Assembly (NCBI GenBank): GCA_023664445.1
Contig: JAMPFN010000005.1
Span: 1 to 64,000, forward strand
Length of the DNA stretch: 64,000 nucleotides
Source of the DNA: Clostridium sp.
Lineage (GTDB): Bacteria > Bacillota > Clostridia > Oscillospirales > Ruminococcaceae
Reading direction: 5' to 3'
The notes beneath the pieces were generated by a model. The model was not told the origin of the DNA and ran no database searches. It saw only the letters and a program-made list of their open reading frames with translations. Below, piece by piece: positions 15,848-24,709 of the stretch (position 1 is the stretch's first letter; the number at the start of each line of letters is the position of its first letter). The position numbers and the translations under genes are program-made.

Positions 15848-17085
15848 ATATAAACGATTATAACAACCTTATGGAGCATGTAACAATCGATCCGAAATTA
15901 AAAGAAAGAGTTTTCGACAGGTACGAAAAGAAAGTTTGCCGTCACGGAGTCAGCAAAAAGAAATTTATTCCCATACTTGCTGCGGCGGCTGTCGGCTGCA
16001 CCTGCATAACCGCAGCTTTTGCAGATGATTTTATGGGTATTTTCAAAAAAGATATGAACTTTGAAATGAACATCAGCGAAATAGAAAAGCCGGATAACGT
16101 GGCAGAAATACAGTCAGATACCGAAGTTTACGAAAATCTGCCGATATACAACGCTGAATTCAAGATATGGGACGAGAACGTTATAGACGAACTGTTTGCA
16201 AATGATAAAAAACAGATCGACGGCTATGAAATGGAAAGCGATACATGCCCCGGATACAAGTGGAAATCCCGTGAATTCGATGACAATACAAGTATCGCAT
16301 ACGAGCCGGGATATATCATCTTTAGGCGCAGTTCTGACGCTAATTACAGCTACCCCTCGGACGTCGTACATTATAAATCCTACGGCTTGGCAGATATCGA
16401 ACTCACGGACAAAGACCTTAAAGGCGTTGACAAGAAAAAAGCCATAGAGCAGACGGATCAGATCATAAGCAAGCTGGGGATCTCCGTATCGCCCGAGAAA
16501 ACAATATATTCTCTTGACAAGGAGTTGCTTATAAAAACGGATCTTGGACGAGATGAAAACGGCAACAGAACATATAAGCATGGAGAAATACTCCCCGAAT
16601 GGACCGAGGAACAGGAGGCTTACCTCATAATTTACAATATGGAATTTGACGGTATGCCGCTTGGAACAGAAGATCTGCATCACGGAAAAAATTATCAAGT
16701 CAACGAGTGGTGGACTAAAGGTTCTGTAATTACCGCTATTGTGGACAAATACGGCATTGTTGAATTTTGGGCAGACCGTATCTACGATAGTCTGGGAACG
16801 GATAGATCGGTAAACATCTGTACTGCGGAACAGGCGGCGGATATAATCAGCGAAAAGTTTGACAAGGATATCCCGAGTTACCCTATGCTCATCGACAATT
16901 GCCGTCTTATATATCATGCGGCTAAAAACGGCGATGAATACGAAATGCGCCCTTATTGGGAATTCAAATCTACAATATTCGCTCAGCACTACACGCTTTA
17001 TCCCGAAAAGGAAACCTACGAATATTATGAAACATATTATATAGACGCCGAAACAATTGAATTTTTCACCGAAAAAGGCGTTTAA
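15844..17085 (+). CDS. Probable membrane anti-sigma factor
   Basis: 413 residues. The cytoplasmic N-terminus (about 1-40: YNNLMEHVTIDPKLKERVFDRYEKK) resembles anti-sigma segments paired with ECF factors. One membrane segment follows (FIPILAAAAVGCTCITAAFA, about 41-60), then about 350 extracytoplasmic residues of unknown fold, rich in Tyr, Asp and Glu. Direct 4-bp overlap with the sigma gene supports the assignment. The outer domain may sense an envelope signal. No zinc-binding HxxxCxxC motif is seen, so it is not a ZAS-type anti-sigma factor. Confidence 0.75.
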   Translation: MNINDYNNLMEHVTIDPKLKERVFDRYEKKVCRHGVSKKKFIPILAAAAVGCTCITAAFADDFMGIFKKDMNFEMNISEIEKPDNVAEIQSDTEVYENLPIYNAEFKIWDENVIDELFANDKKQIDGYEMESDTCPGYKWKSREFDDNTSIAYEPGYIIFRRSSDANYSYPSDVVHYKSYGLADIELTDKDLKGVDKKKAIEQTDQIISKLGISVSPEKTIYSLDKELLIKTDLGRDENGNRTYKHGEILPEWTEEQEAYLIIYNMEFDGMPLGTEDLHHGKNYQVNEWWTKGSVITAIVDKYGIVEFWADRIYDSLGTDRSVNICTAEQAADIISEKFDKDIPSYPMLIDNCRLIYHAAKNGDEYEMRPYWEFKSTIFAQHYTLYPEKETYEYYETYYIDAETIEFFTEKGV

Positions 17086-17108
17086 AATATTATGAGGTAT
17101 TACCTCAA

Positions 17109-17145
17109 AGCCCGTGTTCAAACTTTATGAACACGGGCTATTTTA
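17109..17145 (+). terminator. Terminator after the sigma/anti-sigma operon
   Basis: AGCCCGTGTTCA (17109-17120) and TGAACACGGGCT (17128-17139) form a perfect 12-bp stem with a 7-nt loop, followed by ATTTTAT. Confidence 0.85.
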
Positions 17146-17304
17146 TATAAAAGTTTAGGTCAAGCCTTTCGCAATATTTTTCATGAAACCTTTTAAAATT
17201 TCAAATAGTCTAATAAACAGAAAGGTACTCCCTCAAAAAAATTCAAAAAATTGATAGAAACGACATATAAATTTTGTAATAATAAGTGAAAGGAATGATG
17301 ACAA

Positions 17305-18402
17305 ATGTTTGAATTTTTAGATAAGAGATGCGTGGAAAAATGCGCTGAATATGAGAATTTTGTTGCCAATCATCCTAACGGTAATTTTATGCAGTCGCTC
17401 AAATGGACAGGCGTAAAAATAAATTGGGATTATGACGCCGTCATTGTCAGAAACAGAGAAAATCAGATAACGGGAACGGCTCTTATTCTTATAAAAAAGA
17501 TCCCGTTTCTCAACAGGACCTTTCTCTATTCTCCGCATGGATTTGTATGCGATTACAATTGTACGGAAATTATCTCGGAGCTTATGCGGGGCATAGAAAT
17601 ATTGCGGAAAAAATACAAAGCGTATCAATTCATTGCCGACCCGTGTATTACCGAAAATGATACCGATGAAATAAATAATTTTAAAAATCTCGGATTTACA
17701 CATATCGAAAATCCCCCGGAGCTTTCAACCATACAGGCAAGAAATAATTATGTGCTGAAATTAAACGGAAGAAGTAAGGACGAGCTTTTCGCCTCATTCC
17801 ATAAAAAGTGGAGATATAACATAAGGATCGCGATCAAAAAGGGAGTCGAATGCAGAGTTTGCGGAAAAGAATCTTTAGGCGACTTTTACGAGCTTATGCT
17901 CGAAACGGGAAAACGCGACGGATTCTGCGTAAGAAGCTACGAGTACTTCGAGCGTATGCTCGACAATCTCGGAGAGCACTGCCGTCTGTATATGTGCTAT
18001 TATAACGGCGTTCCGCTCTCAGGCGCGGTCGCTGTTCAATATGCAGGTAAAACTTGCTATGTATACGGCGCGTCAACATGCCGCCACAGAAACGTTATGC
18101 CCAATTACCTCATGCAATGGAACATGATATGCTGGGCGGCAGAAAGCGGCTGCTGGCTTTACGACTTTCAGGGAATACCGTTTTACAAAGATGAAACTCA
18201 CCCGAATTACGGCGTGTACAGATTTAAAAAGGGATTTAACGGCGAAGTTATGACCTATGCCGGAGAGTTCTGTTTATGCTATAACCGTCCCGTAAAATTT
18301 ATAGTGAAATATACCGGAAGATTTTACAGAAAAATCACAAACAAAAACCCTGCGGAGCTTCTTAATACTTATCCGCACAGACCGAAGCCTATTCACATAT
18401 AA
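17305..18402 (+). CDS. FemABX-family peptidyltransferase
   Basis: A 365-residue protein of the FemABX family, which adds amino acids from aminoacyl-tRNA to the peptidoglycan stem peptide or to related acceptors. It has two GNAT-like halves: the N-terminal half includes NGNFMQSLKWTGVK and TFLYSPHGFV; the C-terminal half includes FHKKWRYNIRIAIKKGVECR, GVPLSGAVAVQYAGKTCYVYGAS, LMQWNMICWAAESGCWLYDFQGIP and GVYRFKKGFNGEV, the usual family signatures. The coiled-coil arm found in staphylococcal FemA is not evident. It is a single gene with its own upstream AT-rich promoter region and stands alone between two terminator-like hairpins. Confidence 0.9.
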   Translation: MFEFLDKRCVEKCAEYENFVANHPNGNFMQSLKWTGVKINWDYDAVIVRNRENQITGTALILIKKIPFLNRTFLYSPHGFVCDYNCTEIISELMRGIEILRKKYKAYQFIADPCITENDTDEINNFKNLGFTHIENPPELSTIQARNNYVLKLNGRSKDELFASFHKKWRYNIRIAIKKGVECRVCGKESLGDFYELMLETGKRDGFCVRSYEYFERMLDNLGEHCRLYMCYYNGVPLSGAVAVQYAGKTCYVYGASTCRHRNVMPNYLMQWNMICWAAESGCWLYDFQGIPFYKDETHPNYGVYRFKKGFNGEVMTYAGEFCLCYNRPVKFIVKYTGRFYRKITNKNPAELLNTYPHRPKPIHI

Positions 18403-18419
18403 GAACCTGTCTTCACAGC

Positions 18420-18860
18420 TTAAAAGAAATATTTCACAAACGCTTTTTCCTTATCCTCGCTGTAACCCATTGACTTGTAAAATTGCTGCGCCTTACGATT
18501 ATCATGCAGACAGGTAAAATAAATTATTTCGCAGTTATTATCCTTTGCGATATTCTCTATTTCCTCAAAAAGCCTGCGTCCTATCCCCATTCTGCGGCGC
18601 GATTCGTCTACGCATACATACCAAAGAGTCGCTATCGGTCTTTTTCCGTCAAACAGGTTGTGGAAAATATTCATAGAGGTATATGCAACGATCTTTCCGT
18701 CAAGCTTTCCGACAATAAAATGATAATGCGGATCGTTTCTGCACATTTTATAGGTTTCCTCTATATCGGAAAACGCAAAGTCCTCATTAAAGCTTTTCAT
18801 GCAAAGATCGTAGCATTCCTTCAAATCACATTCTTGAAGCTCTTCAAATTCTATATTCAT
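18420..18860 (-). CDS. GNAT family N-acetyltransferase
   Basis: 146 residues with a GNAT fold. The acetyl-CoA loop is visible in VDESRRRMGIGRRLFEEIENIA (Q/RxxGxG/A type), with strands ATLWYVCV before it and CEIIYFTCLHDNRKAQQFYKSMGYSE after it. ATG 18860 is chosen for the AAGGAG six bases upstream; the longer open frame runs into a repeat-like intergenic region. It converges on the FemABX gene. The substrate is unknown. Confidence 0.88.
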   Translation of the reverse strand: MNIEFEELQECDLKECYDLCMKSFNEDFAFSDIEETYKMCRNDPHYHFIVGKLDGKIVAYTSMNIFHNLFDGKRPIATLWYVCVDESRRRMGIGRRLFEEIENIAKDNNCEIIYFTCLHDNRKAQQFYKSMGYSEDKEKAFVKYFF

Positions 18861-19186
18861 ATATTTACTCCTTTTTGATTCCGTAAAGCTTGACCGACAC
18901 TCTATAGTGTCGGTCAAGCTTGTATAAAAACCTGTTTTTAAATATTTTAAGGGGACGCTTTCACTTGCAAAGCGGTCGGTGACCCGACAGGACAAGTCGC
19001 GCCTCCTCTTTACTTGAAACGGCAGTAAATGGCTCGCGAATATAAAATCACGCGGAGTTTTTTGTAAATTCATATAGATCTTACCGCGATACGTCGTGTG
19101 CGGTCACGCACCCAAAGGCTCTGCCTTTGGAATCCGCAAGCCTTTGAAAAGGCTTGACCTAAATTGAAAAACTTTTTCAACACGCC
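18861..19186. other. 326-bp intergenic stretch with strong hairpins
   Basis: No gene seen. It holds a very strong hairpin: AAGCTTGACCGACACT (18886-18901) and its exact reverse complement (18906-18921) with a 4-nt loop, sited 25 bp before the GNAT start. Two more hairpins, CCAAAGGC-TCT-GCCTTTGG (19112-19130) and CAAGCCTTT-GA-AAAGGCTTG (19137-19156), sit next to the metY stop and probably end that transcript. The middle part looks like dispersed non-coding repeat sequence. Confidence 0.6.
18886..18921. repeat. Perfect 16-bp inverted repeat
   Basis: Sixteen perfectly paired bases with a CTAT loop. Neither side has a T-run, so it is not a simple terminator. On the minus strand it would lie in the 5' leader of the GNAT mRNA, where it could stabilise the message; an operator or a repeat element are alternatives. 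Confidence 0.7.
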
Positions 19187-20455
19187 CTAATCAACATGCG
19201 TAAACGCCTGATCTATATCTGCAATAATATCCTCTATATTTTCAAGACCGCACGAAAAACGTATCATTCCGCCGTCAATACCGGCAGCAACAAGCTGTTC
19301 GTCTGTCAGCTGTCTGTGAGTTGCACTTGCGGGATGGAGTACGCAGGTTCTGATATCGGCAACATGTACGACATTTGACGCAAGCTTTAAGTTGTCCATA
19401 AACTTGACCGCATTGTTTCTGCCACCCTTTATGGAGAAAGTGATAACGCCGCTGCATCCGTCGGGGAGATATTTTTTACCAAGCTCGTAATACTTATTGC
19501 TTTCGAGTCCCGGATAGCTGACCGATATTACCTTATCGGACGCTTCAAGATGCTTTGCGACTTTCAAAGCGTTTTCACAATGCTGCTTCATTCTGACCGA
19601 AAGCGTTTCAAGTCCCAGATTCAGCAGAAATGCAGAATTTGCAGCAGGATAACAGCCGAAATCTCTCATAAGCTGCATTCTCGCCTTGACAATATATGCC
19701 ATTTTACCGTATGTTCCCGAATAAGTAATACCATGATAACTGTCGTCAGGTTCAACAAAATCGGGGAATTTACCGTTTGTCCAGTCGAATTTTCCCGAAT
19801 CAACGATAACTCCTCCCACCTGAACCGCATGTCCGTCCATATATTTTGACGTGGAATGAACGACTATATCTGCTCCGTGCTCGATAGGACGGCAAAGAAC
19901 AGGCGTCGGGAAAGTATTATCTATGATAAGTGGAATATTATTACTGTGCGCAAGTTCCGCAAACTTCTCTATATCCAAAACAGCAAGCGCAGGATTTGCG
20001 AGAGTTTCGCCGAAAACCGCTTTCGTATTCGGCTTCACGGCTTTTTGCAGTTCCTCGATAGGAGCGTCTGCGTCAACAAATATGCATTCTATGCCCAGAC
20101 GCTTGAATGTCACAGCGAAGAGGTTTACCGTTCCGCCGTAAATAGTCGAAGTAGAGATAAAGCTGTCCCCTGCGCTGCATATATTAAGTATCGAGCAGAG
20201 CGAAGCGGCTTGTCCGCTCGATGTTGCCATTGCTCCGATACCGCCCTCCAAAGCGGCGATCTTTTCCTCAACCGCCATAACAGTAGGATTTTCAAATCTT
20301 GAATAGATAAGGCTCTTTGTCGGGTCGTCAAATACAGCCGCAACGTCGTCTGTAGAATCATATACATAAGTCGTGCTCTGAACGATAGGAAGCTGCCTCG
20401 GTTCAGTATTTTTAGGCGTGTAGCCCGCATGCAGGCATTTTGTTTCAATATTCAT
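19187..20455 (-). CDS. metY: O-acetylhomoserine sulfhydrylase MetY
   Basis: 422-residue PLP enzyme of the Cys/Met metabolism family that makes homocysteine from O-acetylhomoserine and sulfide. Visible: N-terminal TKCLHAGYTP, SSGQAASLCSILNI, the aspartate region LIIDNTFPTPVL, and the PLP lysine in HSTSKYMDGH. The C-terminal HPASATHRQL and GLENIEDIIADIDQAF are typical of MetY and set it apart from cystathionine gamma-synthase. AGGT precedes the ATG at normal spacing. No S-box or T-box leader is recognisable in the 75 bp upstream. The gene stands alone. Confidence 0.95.
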   Translation of the reverse strand: MNIETKCLHAGYTPKNTEPRQLPIVQSTTYVYDSTDDVAAVFDDPTKSLIYSRFENPTVMAVEEKIAALEGGIGAMATSSGQAASLCSILNICSAGDSFISTSTIYGGTVNLFAVTFKRLGIECIFVDADAPIEELQKAVKPNTKAVFGETLANPALAVLDIEKFAELAHSNNIPLIIDNTFPTPVLCRPIEHGADIVVHSTSKYMDGHAVQVGGVIVDSGKFDWTNGKFPDFVEPDDSYHGITYSGTYGKMAYIVKARMQLMRDFGCYPAANSAFLLNLGLETLSVRMKQHCENALKVAKHLEASDKVISVSYPGLESNKYYELGKKYLPDGCSGVITFSIKGGRNNAVKFMDNLKLASNVVHVADIRTCVLHPASATHRQLTDEQLVAAGIDGGMIRFSCGLENIEDIIADIDQAFTHVD

Positions 20456-20469
20456 TATTTACCTCCGTA

Positions 20470-20505
20470 TTTTTAGGCAATACCGCACAATCTTTATGCA
20501 GTATT
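20470..20505 (-). terminator. Hairpin between the unknown gene and metY
   Basis: CAATACTGCA and TGCGGTATTG pair over a short loop on the minus strand downstream of the 20528-20947 gene. The T-run after it is weak (CCTAAAAAT), so it may be an attenuator or simple mRNA end. Confidence 0.35.
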
Positions 20506-20527
20506 GACTTTATTTGGTTTTTATAAT

Positions 20528-20947
20528 TCACTCAAAAAACCGCCATTTAAGAGTTTCTGCAATAATATAAGTAGTATCTACAGTCTCATCTTTCGTAAAT
20601 TCTTCAATGGATGCCCAAACGATCAGATTGTCGTCTTTGGTCTTTCCAAGCATATCGTTACGAAATTCAAGGTCAGCTCCATATATATTGCAAAAATGAT
20701 TATCTCTCCAACCGACAATACTGCACTTTCTTACCCCTTCAAAAATCATTTCTATCGGAGGACAAAATTGACTGTGCAGGATCATTGTAACCTTATGCTC
20801 GAGCAGATCTCCGCTGCCCATTGCATGATCGCTGTCAACAAAATTTCCGCTTTCATAGTTGACAGATACGATACAACTGTCATGAAATCCGCCGAATTCC
20901 TCCATAAGTTTACTTATATCATCATCAGATTTTACTGTAATATACAT
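20528..20947 (-). CDS. Unknown protein, 139 residues
   Basis: Soluble beta-rich protein, no signal peptide or membrane segment. The beginning (EEFGGFHDSCIVSVNYESG) resembles small orphan proteins with a conserved FHD motif that are often found singly in Firmicutes; some immunity-like proteins have this layout, but I cannot name a family. It has a plain start at 20947 and lies between metY and the transglutaminase operon, all on the minus strand. Confidence 0.7.
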   Translation of the reverse strand: MYITVKSDDDISKLMEEFGGFHDSCIVSVNYESGNFVDSDHAMGSGDLLEHKVTMILHSQFCPPIEMIFEGVRKCSIVGWRDNHFCNIYGADLEFRNDMLGKTKDDNLIVWASIEEFTKDETVDTTYIIAETLKWRFFE

Positions 20948-21005
20948 CGATTTTCTCCATATTCTCCATATATTTTACCACAATTTTCCGATTCAGTCAA
21001 TATCA

Positions 21006-23528
21006 TCAGCAGAGATTCCTTATAAATTTCATATAAAGCTTTCTGAATCCTTTCTGCTTTTTGAAGATCGTATTCGCCGTTTTATATGAAAACAGAGTAA
21101 CCCTTTGCGCTTTTGTACGGCTAAGCTCACGTCCGCTCATAACAGCTTCGAGAACTATATCGGTAATTGCGGCAAACTCTCCCGATTTAAAAATACGCAT
21201 TTCATGGGTTTCGGCAAACTCGGCAAATTCAAGATGCTGCATATTATCGTTTTTGATATCGCAGTATTCAAGAAGCTTGATTATATAATTATAGGCGTTT
21301 ACCGCGTTTTTAGAGCCGTTGCCCGTATTGAAGCTTTTTTCACGCAGCTTCACCGTAACAATATGCGTGATAATTACGGCAAGTACCGCCAGCAAAAGCA
21401 GTACCGCTGCTCCTATCGCAGTCTTTGCTTCCGTTGAAAGATGTGAAAAATAATTTTTTCCGCTGCCTCCGGAAGAAACAGAACCGCCTTTTTTTACAGT
21501 TGTGGTCTGTTCCTTTACCATAGTCGACGTTCCTGCGGCAGACATAGACATACTGCTCCCGGTTTGTACGTTGTCGGGGCGTATGCGTGTGACGGTCACT
21601 CTTGCGTCAGTTGCTTTATCTTCTTTATCGGAATGTACAAGCGCGGCGGCAGATGCGGGAGTAAATTCGTAAGGCGCCCAGCCATAGCCGTCAATATAAA
21701 TTTCAGCCCATGCATGCGCCTGATTATCCTTGACCTCGATATTGTAATTTCCGTCCTTTATATTGTCTGTGTTGAAGTCGTCCTTAAGTACGACATATCC
21801 CTCAACATATCTCGCAGGTATGCCGTACATTCTCGCGAGAATAACGCCTGCCGTTGCAAAATGAACACAGTAGCCCTTATGATTTTCCGTCAGAAAATAG
21901 CTTGCAAAATCTTTTCCCGAAGGAGTTCTTCCCGGTTCAAGAGTGTATTCGGCGTTATCCGAAAGCACTTTCTTTATATATTTAAGCTTCTGATACCTGT
22001 ACTGATGTTCCTTTCCGTCAATAAACATGTCGTATAGTTTTTGAGTATCGGCATTATTTGGTACGTCAAGATAATTTTCATAGACAAAATCGCGGTACTT
22101 ATCCGAGCCGTCATACGCTTCATAGTGAAAAAGACCTGAAAAATCCTGATAAGGCGAAACTCTGAACGAATACTCATTTTTATCGGGAAGATCGATAACG
22201 GTATCGTTTACATACTTCAGATCTTCTTTATAAGCGTTTGATTCGCTGTTATACGGCGTATATACATACTTGTCATTGATAAGCGACGATTCTATTTTCA
22301 TATCGTTTATAAATGTATCCGTATCTGTGACAAGATACATTTGCAATCCAAAGTTTTCAAACAGCATGTCCTGAGGATAAAGAAGGTTCTCCGCCAAGGA
22401 AGAAAAAAGCTCCTCGTTGTTTTTATAGACGTCGTCGCTTAGCTCTTCCCAGCTTTTACCGTCATATACCGAGCCGACATAACCTTTAAGATAAATATTT
22501 TCATCCGGCGAAGAAGATGCGTTTGCCGTTATTTTCAGATCGGTGCCGCCGTTATATGAGATCGAATTCATATTTCCAAGACGGTGATCGTATACTTTAA
22601 GCTTACCAAGTCCGAAAGACGCCGAAAGTCTTTGCAGACTTCCTCCGATATCGTCAAAGCTGAATTCCGTTACTGCCGTTTTAACATTGCTTCGCATGAC
22701 GTCAAGCTTTTCGGGTCGTGAAAAGCCCGCGATCTCAACTGCCGCAAAGATACCCGTCACAATAACAGCCGACATCAGAAGCATAACTGCGCCCGACTGT
22801 CCTGCCGAATACAGCTTCACATCGGGCTTTGCGGTAAAGGTATTTCCACGCCTTATAAAACCTGTTTTATTACCGCGTTTTCCCGTTCTGTAATAGCCGG
22901 AATTGTCTATAGCAAGCAGAGCCGACCAGTATACCATAAGCAGAAACGCAGGGATAATATCTGGAGTTTTACCGTTGAAAAGTCCGATTTCCAAAAACAG
23001 AAATGTAAATACGAAGCCAAATAAAAAATCCGGTTTGATAATAGAAACACAGCATATTACCGCCGTTATAAGAAAAATCGCCAGAACGATAAAAAATTTT
23101 ATATCCGAATCGGGATCGATATCCGTCATATCTATTCGGAAATACTCTCCCCTATACGGCTTTATAACGCTGTATACCTGATTGCACACAAGCTGAAGTC
23201 CCCTGAAAAATTTCTCCGACTTTCTGAAAATCAATAATTCATAGATCAATATGACCGTTATTATGGGAACGGTTATGCTTTTGCGGTTTATAAATATAGC
23301 GGAAAAAAATATAAAAAACAGTACGGTATAAAAATTAAGCACAGCAGCCGCAATATCTATTTCAAACATTGAAGCAAAGGAATTCACAATTCCAAGACAG
23401 CCGCACAAAGCAATGAGGCAAAGAGGGATACAGTCCAAAAAGCTGTTGCTTTTAGGGATAGTGAACGATATATTATCCTTAACTTTTATTCCGCTGTAAA
23501 TATTTCGTAAGTTTCTTTTTTCTTTCAT
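21006..23528 (-). CDS. Membrane transglutaminase-like protein (TgpA type)
   Basis: About 840 residues. N-terminal membrane domain of six or so helices (to about residue 250), then a large extracytoplasmic region with the transglutaminase core: catalytic Cys in HKGYCVHFATAGVILARMYGIPARYVEGYV, His in NQAHAWAEIYIDGYGWAPYEFTP with the Asp after it. A serine/threonine-rich linker, one more membrane helix (AVLLLLAVLAVIITHIV) and a cytoplasmic tail follow. ATG 23528 is preferred to TTG 23537. It is the third gene of a MoxR, DUF58, transglutaminase operon, a conserved set thought to act in envelope protein handling. Confidence 0.92.
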   Translation of the reverse strand: MKEKRNLRNIYSGIKVKDNISFTIPKSNSFLDCIPLCLIALCGCLGIVNSFASMFEIDIAAAVLNFYTVLFFIFFSAIFINRKSITVPIITVILIYELLIFRKSEKFFRGLQLVCNQVYSVIKPYRGEYFRIDMTDIDPDSDIKFFIVLAIFLITAVICCVSIIKPDFLFGFVFTFLFLEIGLFNGKTPDIIPAFLLMVYWSALLAIDNSGYYRTGKRGNKTGFIRRGNTFTAKPDVKLYSAGQSGAVMLLMSAVIVTGIFAAVEIAGFSRPEKLDVMRSNVKTAVTEFSFDDIGGSLQRLSASFGLGKLKVYDHRLGNMNSISYNGGTDLKITANASSSPDENIYLKGYVGSVYDGKSWEELSDDVYKNNEELFSSLAENLLYPQDMLFENFGLQMYLVTDTDTFINDMKIESSLINDKYVYTPYNSESNAYKEDLKYVNDTVIDLPDKNEYSFRVSPYQDFSGLFHYEAYDGSDKYRDFVYENYLDVPNNADTQKLYDMFIDGKEHQYRYQKLKYIKKVLSDNAEYTLEPGRTPSGKDFASYFLTENHKGYCVHFATAGVILARMYGIPARYVEGYVVLKDDFNTDNIKDGNYNIEVKDNQAHAWAEIYIDGYGWAPYEFTPASAAALVHSDKEDKATDARVTVTRIRPDNVQTGSSMSMSAAGTSTMVKEQTTTVKKGGSVSSGGSGKNYFSHLSTEAKTAIGAAVLLLLAVLAVIITHIVTVKLREKSFNTGNGSKNAVNAYNYIIKLLEYCDIKNDNMQHLEFAEFAETHEMRIFKSGEFAAITDIVLEAVMSGRELSRTKAQRVTLFSYKTANTIFKKQKGFRKLYMKFIRNLC

Positions 23529-23539
23529 TTTTAACAACC

Positions 23540-24697
23540 TTAAATAAGAATATCGGAAATAAACCTGCTTGAATTTCCTGCCGGAATCACGGTTATATCA
23601 TTATAACGCTCGAATTTACTCACAGAGCTGTTTCCGCTTTCAATAAATATCGGACGCAGTCCCCCACCGTCCGCAAGACTAAGCGCGTTAAAAAGATTTT
23701 CCTGTGATGTTGTCACAAAAAATATCCCCGAATGTTCTCTTGCCGTTTCATCGAGAGCAAAAGACGTACTTACGCACGAACCCTTTTTAAAAATATCTTT
23801 TATAACATGAGAGATATCCTTTTCGTCCGAAATTTCCGCGGAAATCTCACCGCCTGCCGACTGACTGTAGTATATAAATTTAAAGGGAATGCCGTTGTCG
23901 ATAAAGAAAAACGCTATGGAAAATACCGTATCAGCCGCTGTGTCAAGCGCCTTGGCGTCTATTCCGGGTACTCCGCAGAAATCAAATACGACAGCTATTG
24001 ATGAATTTACCGGCTGACTGTAATGTCTTACTATTATATCGTCATGCTTTAAACTCAGATTCCAATGTATTCTATTGGGTCGGTCGCCCGGAATATAATC
24101 CTTGAGCGCAAATATTTCAGAAGGGTCATCGCCGCTTTTATGCTTTGAGAATATTTCGCTTTCATCAGAATTCATAAGGCTGAAGCTATTCATCGAGCTT
24201 ACCGGACAGATTTCGGGAAGTATCGTTATACTGCGCTCTTTTTTCGGACAGATACGGCATGAAAAAAGCTTTATGGGGTCATATACCCGTATCGACTTTA
24301 TCTTCATATTCAGTATTCCGCAGTAATCGGAGCTTAGCGATATATATATCTTTTCGGAACACATCGCATGAATAGGAACGGAAACGGTGATTATATCCTT
24401 AACGCCGACAAGAGAATTGTAATATTCGATGCTTATTGTACTGTTTGTAAACGGGACAATAAGCCTGTTTTTTATATTTACGCTAATGTCTATCTTCTCG
24501 TTTTTTACAGCCGTATCAGACCCGACTTCTATATCCGCTTTTATCATTCTTTTTGCCAAAAGGATAACGACAAATAAAAAAACGGGGATAGCCGCAATAA
24601 ACAGCATCAGATACAGCGAATACGGCTTTGTATATAAAATAAAAAATATAACGGAAACGACGAATATCAGCGTATACATTATTTTTGAACCTATCAT
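23540..24697 (-). CDS. DUF58 domain-containing membrane protein
   Basis: 385 residues. Two adjoining N-terminal membrane segments (about 5-45), a beta-rich extracytoplasmic-type region, then the DUF58 core with the family hallmark LKDYIPGDRPNRIHWNLSLKHDDIIVRHY and a von-Willebrand-like segment (IAVVFDFCG). DUF58 proteins work with MoxR ATPases, whose gene is immediately upstream, and are nearly always next to transglutaminase-like proteins as here. GGAG lies before ATG 24697. The exact function is unknown. Confidence 0.92.
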   Translation of the reverse strand: MIGSKIMYTLIFVVSVIFFILYTKPYSLYLMLFIAAIPVFLFVVILLAKRMIKADIEVGSDTAVKNEKIDISVNIKNRLIVPFTNSTISIEYYNSLVGVKDIITVSVPIHAMCSEKIYISLSSDYCGILNMKIKSIRVYDPIKLFSCRICPKKERSITILPEICPVSSMNSFSLMNSDESEIFSKHKSGDDPSEIFALKDYIPGDRPNRIHWNLSLKHDDIIVRHYSQPVNSSIAVVFDFCGVPGIDAKALDTAADTVFSIAFFFIDNGIPFKFIYYSQSAGGEISAEISDEKDISHVIKDIFKKGSCVSTSFALDETAREHSGIFFVTTSQENLFNALSLADGGGLRPIFIESGNSSVSKFERYNDITVIPAGNSSRFISDILI

Positions 24698-24709
24698 ATC
24701 AATGCTCCG

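Noticed and set aside
16114-17121. 335-residue open frame antisense to the anti-sigma gene
   Set aside because: The plus-strand gene is coupled to the sigma factor by a 4-bp overlap and has a membrane anchor; the antisense frame runs into the terminator hairpin and is an artefact of codon bias.
18861-19073. N-terminal extension of the GNAT protein
   Set aside because: The extra 71 residues read through a strong hairpin and repeat-like sequence, while ATG 18860 has a good AAGGAG.
20456-20530. SAM or T-box riboswitch upstream of metY
   Set aside because: The leader is only about 75 bp, and no S-box or T-box consensus can be seen.
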